Of a stretch of 13,146 nucleotides of DNA, positions 6,816-12,517 are shown piece by piece. Origin of the DNA: Baffinella frigidus (Eukaryota > Cryptophyceae > Cryptomonadales > Baffinellaceae); NCBI GenBank assembly GCA_026770585.1, contig MU646580.1, positions 28,616-41,761 of the forward strand, read 5' to 3'. The translations under genes and the position numbers were made by a program. The first letter of the stretch is position 1. Every line of letters starts with the position of its first letter. The notes beneath the pieces are model-generated. The model made no database searches and was not told where the DNA came from. It saw only the letters and a program-made list of their open reading frames with translations.

Positions 6816-7036
6816 TGAAGGGTGTCTTCGAGTCTCCGAAAAGTGCCTGCGAACCTCCAGGAAAAAACGATTTTCGACAGGTCATTTGCGGCGAGGCGGG
6901 CCCGCCCATCAAAAAAAAATAGATAGGTCAACTCGTCCCGGAGTTGAGGAGTAGGTGCTAAATTGAGCGTGTTAAGAGTTGGTGGAAATTATTAGACAAG
7001 GTTTTATTAGAGGAGTTCTTCCTCTCTAATAAATTC
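6816..7036. other. Unassigned unique sequence
   Basis: No gene seen. TTTTCGACAGGTCATTTG (6872-6889) is a diverged copy of TTTTTCGACAGGTTATTTG at 7058-7076. A small imperfect hairpin, TTATTAGAGG/CCTCTCTAATAA, spans about 7004-7032. Confidence 0.5.
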
Positions 7037-7077
7037 ACAAATAACCTGTTGAAATTGTTTTTCGACAGGTTATTTGT
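7037..7077. repeat. 13-bp stem hairpin
   Basis: ACAAATAACCTGT (7037-7049) is exactly inverted at 7065-7077, with a 15-nt loop. It adjoins the long hairpin at 7078 without a gap. Confidence 0.9.
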
Positions 7078-7272
7078 AGAGCTGGTCTTTCATGAGTTGA
7101 CACTTTTCTGGGGCGAAATTTTTCCAAACTTCCAAACTCTTTTAGTCAAATTTCTGAAATTTACTACAGCGAAATTTACGCTGTGGTAAATTTCGTACGA
7201 GTTGACTAAAAGAGTTTGAAAGTTTAGAAGTTTTTCGACCCCAGAAAATTCAACTCATGAGAGACCAGCTCT
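7078..7272. mobile_element. Long imperfect hairpin (foldback MITE-like)
   Basis: Two arms of about 93 bp (7078-7170, 7180-7272) are largely complementary. The tips are AGAGCTGGTC/GACCAGCTCT. Well-conserved inner blocks include CATGAGTTGA and AAACTCTTTTAGTCAA, and the loop is 9 nt. It is AT-rich compared with its neighbours. There is no obvious target duplication and no ORF. A transcript would fold into a microRNA-precursor-sized stem-loop, but nothing shows that it is transcribed. Confidence 0.8.
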
Positions 7273-7377
7273 GCGACTCGTAAGTGAGGGCCTTCGCCTG
7301 ACCCTTTTCCTGGAAGGTGCCCCACCGTTCCCTGTCGCCCTCCGCCCCGAGGAAGCGAAAAGTCAGCGAGATGTCGA

Positions 7378-7679
7378 CACTTATTGACACTTATTGACTT
7401 CATTCGAAAGAGAAACGCACGGCGCAGAATTGAGGCGAGGTTAGGAAAACATTTGGGAACTGCACCAGAGTTTTCCTGCCCAAGAAACTGCCACTACCCA
7501 TGTGGGGGTCCACCGAGGAACAGGGTCACAATAGGTCCAGCACTTATTGACACTTATTGACTTTATTCGAAAGTGAAATGCACGGTGCAAGAATTGAGGC
7601 GAGGATAGAAAAATATCCGGGGAATGCACTAGCATTTTCCTACCCAAGAAACTGCCACTACCCATATTGGGGAAGTCCA
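7378..7679. repeat. Direct duplication, two ~135-bp copies
   Basis: Copy 1 is 7378-7512 and copy 2 is 7541-7679, offset by about 163 bp. Both start with two units of CACTTATTGA. They share CATTCGAAAG/TATTCGAAAG, GAATTGAGGCGAGG and CCAAGAAACTGCCACTACCC. The copies have diverged by substitutions and small indels. Open frames through them are short and unrecognised. Confidence 0.85.
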
Positions 7680-7785
7680 TCAGAGGCAGAAATCCATACG
7701 GAAGCCCAGTCCCCCGATGGCTCCCCGCAGAGCACCCCGTTGTGTGAGGGCCTCTGTCTATTCCATACACAGTTGCCCCGCGAGA

Positions 7786-7812
7786 TCCTTTAGGTCCTTT
7801 AGGTCCTTTAGG
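7786..7812. repeat. TCCTTTAGG x3
   Basis: Three exact tandem 9-bp units. The region from here to the pyrimidine tract at 8330 contains no gene I can support. Confidence 0.9.
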
Positions 7813-8329
7813 TTTTAATTTCGCCCAACATAGCTCAACGACACGCCCTTCCGTAGAAAGGACTGCAGAGAAAGCATTTTTGCTTTCGGATCGCCTTTAG
7901 CTCTCCAGTGCAGAGGCTCGTGAAGAGGGGATACAGGGTGGCTCTGTTGGGGTGTGTGAAGGTATGCGATATCGCTCCCATGCTCACTTACACGCACCGA
8001 ACCCAAGTCAGCCTCCTTTGAGGCTCATGGTATCCCATGGTTGAAGTTTAAGAGCTTCAATCACGAATACCCCACAAGGTGAAAGGGGATTATGTGGGGG
8101 TGTGAGTTGAAATCAGATAGACACCAAAGATGAAAGCAGGGAAATGTGGTTGAGTAGGGGTTTCCCCCAATGTACGGACGTCAGAAAAGTGGAAGGTAGT
8201 TCAAGCGTCAGAAGACGGTTCAACAACACAGGGAAACACAGTCCGTTCCCCCACCCTTTCAACAGGGTTCTCTTCACTCGCCACCCCCGCTTGGTGTCTG
8301 CTCAGCTACTTGCCGTGGTGTCCTCCGCC

Positions 8330-8520
8330 GCGCTCCCCTCTTCTCCTCCTCTCCTCCTCTCATCCTCTCATCCTCTCCTCCTCCTCTCCTCCCCTCCTCC
8401 TCCTCTCCTCTCTACCCCTCCTCCTCTCCCCCTCTCCTCCCCTCCTCTCCCTTCTCCTTCCTCCCTCTTTTGCTCCCCCCTCCTCTCCTCTCAACCCCCT
8501 TCCTCCCCCCTTTCCCTCAA
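8330..8520. repeat. Long polypyrimidine tract (CCTCCTCTC-type)
   Basis: About 190 bases of almost only C and T on the plus strand, in TCCTCCTCTCC-like units. It is the source of the Pro/Ser/Leu ORFs at 8144-8794 and 8310-8609, which I reject as genes. On the minus strand it is a purine tract just downstream of the zinc-knuckle ORF. Such tracts can form triplex DNA. Confidence 0.9.
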
Positions 8521-8539
8521 GGGGGGTTGTTGTTCCCCA

Positions 8540-8937
8540 TCATTCCGCTCCTGGTCCCGTGGTAATACCGTCTCTGTCTGTCTTCTTGTTCTTCTGCTGC
8601 TGCTTTTGAAATCGATTGTAATCTGCGTGGTGGGTTGTCTGAGCATGTTTCAGTATAGTTTTAAAGTCTGCTGGTTTTTGAACAGGAGCTTTGTTGCACG
8701 AGTCAAAGTAGTGATCACCAAAGTCCCAGCAGTTGTTGCAGTATTCCCAGGGGTGCGGAGAGTTGGTTCGTTTCTTGGATTGTTCAGGATCTGAGACTTG
8801 GTTAGCTGATCCTGGTTGTTGGTTTTGCTTGTTTGGGGGGGGTCTCTGTTTGTTGGGGTTCAGGTCTGGCCAGGAGAAGGGGAGTTGTTGTGGGGGTAGA
8901 GTTATGGGGCCTTTGTTGTTAGTGGCCTTTGGTTTCA
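8540..8937 (-). pseudogene. C-terminal part of gag-like gene with CCHC zinc-knuckle motif (frame 2)
   Basis: This minus-strand frame is open from about 9076 down to a TGA at 8540-8542. It contains no ATG, so it cannot start a protein on its own and must be read as a continuation. It is rich in Gln, Asn, Pro and Lys. Its centre holds the motif CNNCWDFGDHYFDSC (8696-8740): Cys-x2-Cys-x5-His-x4-Cys, one residue longer in the middle than the classical Cys-x2-Cys-x4-His-x4-Cys retroviral/retrotransposon Gag knuckle. A Lys/Gln-rich tail follows. Knuckles of this class bind nucleic acid. It lies in the -1 frame relative to the ORF at 8935-9579, and the codon use and composition of the two agree, so they were probably one protein. 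No protease, reverse transcriptase or integrase follows. It could instead be a cellular knuckle protein. Confidence 0.5.
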
Positions 8938-9579
8938 GGTCGCCAGAGTAGTCCTCTTGGCAGGTGGCAGGGGCGATTGCAGGATATACGCCATCATCTG
9001 TTCTAAAGCCTGGAGTGCAATTTCTGTAAGGAAGTTGAGGGCCATCCTGTAGGCGGCATGTTGAGTTGCAGTGGGTTTAGTGCGTTCTGTATCTGTATGT
9101 AGGGGGAATATGAGTCTGGTAACTGTGGTTTTTTGAAAGAAGATTGCGCGTACAAGTGCCATATTTATAGTTACTTTGTGTTCCTTGGTTTCTCTTGTCA
9201 GGGAGTATGCGAGGAGTGCGTTTGTATTAGTGAATGTGATTGGGATGATAAGAGGGTCTACCGGGGAGGCGGAGGTAGAAGATGTTGAAGGCAGGAGGCT
9301 GTTCGGTTGGAGTTGGGATTCAATTGCTTCATCAACGTCAGATTGGAGGAAGGCACGGAATCGGGAGAGTGTGTATGTCACGGGGTGGATTTGTGTCAGT
9401 TCGCCTTGAGGGTATTTTGTTTTAGGAGCGTGGGTTTCTGATTGGACCGAGTACATCCAGATCACCCATTGGCCTGGTATTTGGCCGGGAACAACAAAGT
9501 CTGGATGTGTTGGTGGGGGTGTTGAGATGAAGGGGACCCACAGTGAGTTATCGTTAAGAAAAAATCCTGAAATTGGAGC
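8935..9579 (-). pseudogene. N-terminal part of unrecognised gag-like gene (frame 1)
   Basis: This minus-strand frame is open for 214 codons, from a TAA at 9580-9582 to a TGA at 8935-8937. The first in-frame ATG is at 9456. Protein-like sequence (residues such as LWVPFIS and HPDFVVPGQIPGQW) extends upstream of it, so the true start is missing or lies elsewhere. An in-frame ATG at 9601-9603 is cut off by that TAA, which sits within a 9-bp duplication (AAGCTCCA TAAGCTCCA). The chain has a Trp/Pro-rich start, a Ser/Thr-rich linker near 9290, and a helical C-terminal part (about 8980-9050). I do not recognise the family. The following frame carries a zinc knuckle, so a Gag/capsid role is possible but is only inferred. 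The sequence is less GC-rich than the zinc-finger gene next door. Confidence 0.5.
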
Positions 9580-9592
9580 TTATGGAGCTTTA

Positions 9593-9820
9593 ATGAACGT
9601 CATACAGCAGCACACACGTTCCCACGTCCTGGTGGACCGAAACGGCATGGTGAGCACGGCCGCGGGGGCTGGTCCTGGAGCTATAGCAGGTTTCATCCAG
9701 ACAATTCCGAACGACCCTTACTTGGCAAACCCCCTTCATCTCATCGAAGGGGGGTTGCCTTTGGTGCTTTGGTGCTTTATTTTACACTCACATCGGAGGT
9801 CACGCCCACCTCACTCTTGA
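9593..9820 (+). CDS. Doubtful small ORF, hypothetical
   Basis: An open frame from ATG 9593 to TGA 9820, with no recognised family. Its first 45 or so codons prefer G/C at the third position and read smoothly (for example HVLVDRNGMVSTAAGAGP). The last third runs through an inverted repeat (9712-9841), which argues against a conserved protein. ATGGTGAGC at 9647 is a plausible splice donor (GTGAGC at 9650), so this may be an exon of a gene, possibly upstream of the zinc-finger exons. I found no convincing acceptor that joins it to them. The frame is open further upstream to 9527, but that part is antisense to the gag-like ORF. Confidence 0.2.
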   Translation: MNVIQQHTRSHVLVDRNGMVSTAAGAGPGAIAGFIQTIPNDPYLANPLHLIEGGLPLVLWCFILHSHRRSRPPHS

Positions 9821-9841
9821 GGAGATGCCAAGTAAGGGTCG
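9712..9841. repeat. 16-bp inverted repeat flanking ~100 bp
   Basis: CGACCCTTACTTGGCA (9712-9727) is exactly inverted at 9826-9841. Just inside the left arm is a second small hairpin, AACCCCCTTC/GAAGGGGGG (near 9728-9757). The interior has a 9-bp repeat, TTTGGTGCT. Possibly a tiny non-autonomous element, although no target duplication is clear. Confidence 0.8.
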
Positions 9842-9877
9842 CCCTTTGACCATCAAACTACCCCCACTTCAGATTGG

Positions 9878-9903
9878 TAAATTTAGCCAATTGGCTAAAT
9901 TTA
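9878..9903. repeat. Perfect 26-bp palindrome upstream of the zinc-finger gene
   Basis: TAAATTTAGCCAA is followed by its exact reverse complement. It ends 39 bp before the proposed start codon. It could be a dimeric regulator site in the promoter or 5' UTR, or an insertion remnant. A shorter palindrome with a similar flank, ATTTAGAC/GTCTAAAT, is in intron 5 (11962-11977). Confidence 0.85.
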
Positions 9904-9942
9904 GGTCAACTCTCGTTCGAGCTGCTTTGCAAAGGTAAAGCG

Positions 9943-10097
9943 ATGGAGGATGTTGCCGCGGTGTTGCCCGCCCAGCCGGCTACCGAGGCCAAGCCTGTCG
10001 AGGCGCGCCCCGCCGTCGCGCAGCCGGCGCGCAACGTGCCCAAACGCAAGAAGCGCACTCCCAACGAGGCCCCCGAGGATGTTTCAAGCCCTGAAAA
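9943..10097 (+). CDS. Zinc-finger gene exon 1
   Basis: Codes for residues 1-51 plus two bases of a Lys codon. It carries the PKRKKR basic stretch. The donor is GTGCGT at 10098. Intron 1 (88 bp) has CTGCTGAC as a branch-point candidate and ends GAGCGAGCAG. The start codon choice is inferred: an in-frame stretch without ATG extends upstream to 9874. Confidence 0.7.
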
Positions 10098-11555
10098 GTG
10101 CGTCCCCTCCCCCTGCTATCTGTCCCGCGCGCTGCGCGCTCAAACCTGGCCCGCTGCACCCTGCTGACGCGGCGTGAGCGAGCAGACCTTCCAAGGCGCC
10201 AAAGCTCGACGCCAAGGCTGCGAGGCCCGCTGGGAGCGCCGCTGCGGTGCTCGCTGCAAAACAGAAGGTGCCGCCCGCGAAGGAGGGATTAGAGGTGAAG
10301 GACGGCAAGGAGGAGGATGCAGCGGGCAAGGACGCGGCAGCGAAGCCGCCCGCAGAACACAAGCCGAAGCCGCCCAAGGAGCCCAAGGAGATCAAGCCCA
10401 ACGCTGACGGCACCTACACCTGCAAGATGTGCAGCAAGATCTTCCCCACCGAGGAAAAGCTGGTCGAGCACGCCAAGGATCACGCCGGGGAGCGTAACTA
10501 CGAGTGCTCCACTTGCGGTGCGCCCCGCCAACGATTCACCCTGCAGACCGTGGCCCTGCGGTGACCGTGTGGTGGTGACGGCGACTCGGCGTAACGCCAC
10601 AGAAACTGACCTTGCTGCTGCGGCGTGGCAGGCAAGGCGTACCTGTACGCATCGAACCTCCTTGTGCACGAGCGGACGCACACGGGGGAGAAACCCTATC
10701 TGTGCGAGAAGTGCCAGAAGTCGTTCAGCTGCGCGGGGAGCCTCTCGCGACACGAACGAGTGCACTCCGGCTCCAAGCCGTACAAGTGCGACACTTGTCA
10801 GAAGGCGTTCACCCAGGCGGGCAACCTCACCATCCACATGCGCGTCCACACGGTCCCGCCCCGCCCTATGCTGCCATTGCTGCTGATCGCCGGGCCTCTT
10901 CTCTGTGCCACGAGACCTCCTCCTCTGCCCCGCTGCTCCGCCAGCTGTGTGCGATGAGCGGTGCCCCACCACAAAACGGGTGCCCCACCACAAAACGGAG
11001 CCGGCTGAGTGTGCTGATACACCGGGTCTCGGCAGGGGGAGAAACCATGTGTGTGCAAGGCGTGTGGCACCGCATACAAGGTCTTCCCCTCGAAAATCAA
11101 TCCTGGTTCTGCAGACTCTTTCTTCCTTGTCGCGCGTTGCTTCCTCCCCGAGCAGCGAAGCCTCGCGTGGCAGCGAGCGGGGAGGCACGACGCTACGTGC
11201 ACTCGGGAAAATTGCCTTGAAAGCCCAGCACACAGGCGTCTACACCACGTCCTGTTGGCCCCACTATCGTGATTGCCCCTGGCAAGGGGCGTGTGCGGCA
11301 TGTTGACGCGCGAGGTCCTGACGGCGGGCGGGGGCGGTGGGGTGGTGAGGTCCTCATCGCGGGCGGTGGGGTGGTGGTGGCAGACGTCCGGGGGCCTGGC
11401 GGCGCACCGGAAGGCGCACGCGAACACGTGCGGGCGCGCGTACGCCACGGGGCCCGGGAGCCTCGCGGAGCAGTCGGAGAAGGAGCAGGAGAAGCAGGCT
11501 GAGGAGACGGTCAGTAACCCCTAACCCCTCAACCCTCAACCCTCAACCCTCAGCC

Positions 11556-11608
<53 letters not shown>

Positions 11609-12470
11609 ACACGCCCGAGGGACCCTGCCTGCCTGCCTGCCTGCCAGATATGCACCCTCACTTCACTGCCTGCTGCCCAGACACCCCCACAGCATGCCAG
11701 CCAGACACTGCCACCGTGAGCCAGCCACAGCCACCGTCACCACCACACACACCACCAATTCCGTTTCCCCCACAATGCTCCGGCCCCGAGTCGGCACACT
11801 GCTGCGGCCTGGCGGGTTAGTCTGCGCCAGCACCCCTCGAGTCTGCGTCAGAACACCTCCAACTGAAAAAGTTTTGAGGTAAATTTTAGATTGTTCGAGA
11901 GTTGTGAGGAGCGGGGGGTGACTCCTAGCTCTGTCCGCGTAACGTTGGGCGCGCCATATGTATTTAGACGTCTAAATGTATTTAATTTGTACTGGAGCCC
12001 TCAAACCAGCAACGACGCGCCCAGATTACTCGGAGAGATCTAGGACGCAGGAGCATGTCATGTCTTGTCTCTCAACGCTACACTTTGGAGTCCTCATAAC
12101 CTTGCATCCTGAGGTGCCCTTAGAGCCCAGGTACCGACAGGGTGACGCAGGAGCATGGCATGTCATTGCAGGCAGGCATGTCATTGCGGGCATCGAGGGG
12201 TCACGCAGGAGCATCATGTCTTGACTTGCGTCTTGTCTTGCGTTGATGTCTTGTCTTGCGTTGATGTCTTGTCTTGCGTTGATGTCTTGTCTTGCGTTGA
12301 TGCCTTGTCCTGCGTTGATGTCTTGTCTTGCGGGCAGCAGGTGAACGGCATCGTGGCTCTGCTGGCCAGCGCGCGCAGCGACGCCAACGGCGCCAAGGAC
12401 GCCGCGGTACCTCTCGCACTCTCTCTTCTCTCTCTTTCTCTTTCTCTTTCTCTTTCTCTGTCTCTCTGTC

Positions 12471-12517
<47 letters not shown>

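Noticed and set aside
8144-8794. 216-codon plus-strand ORF
   Set aside because: Most of it is Ser/Pro/Leu translated from the CT tract, and the end is antisense to the zinc-knuckle frame.
9527-9592. Extension of the small plus-strand ORF upstream of ATG 9593
   Set aside because: It is antisense to the protein-like start of the gag-like frame and lacks coding character of its own.
10289-11233. 314-codon minus-strand ORF opposite the zinc-finger exons
   Set aside because: It is antisense to exons with clear C2H2 motifs. Its openness follows from the high GC and third-position bias of the plus-strand gene, and it has no recognisable motif.
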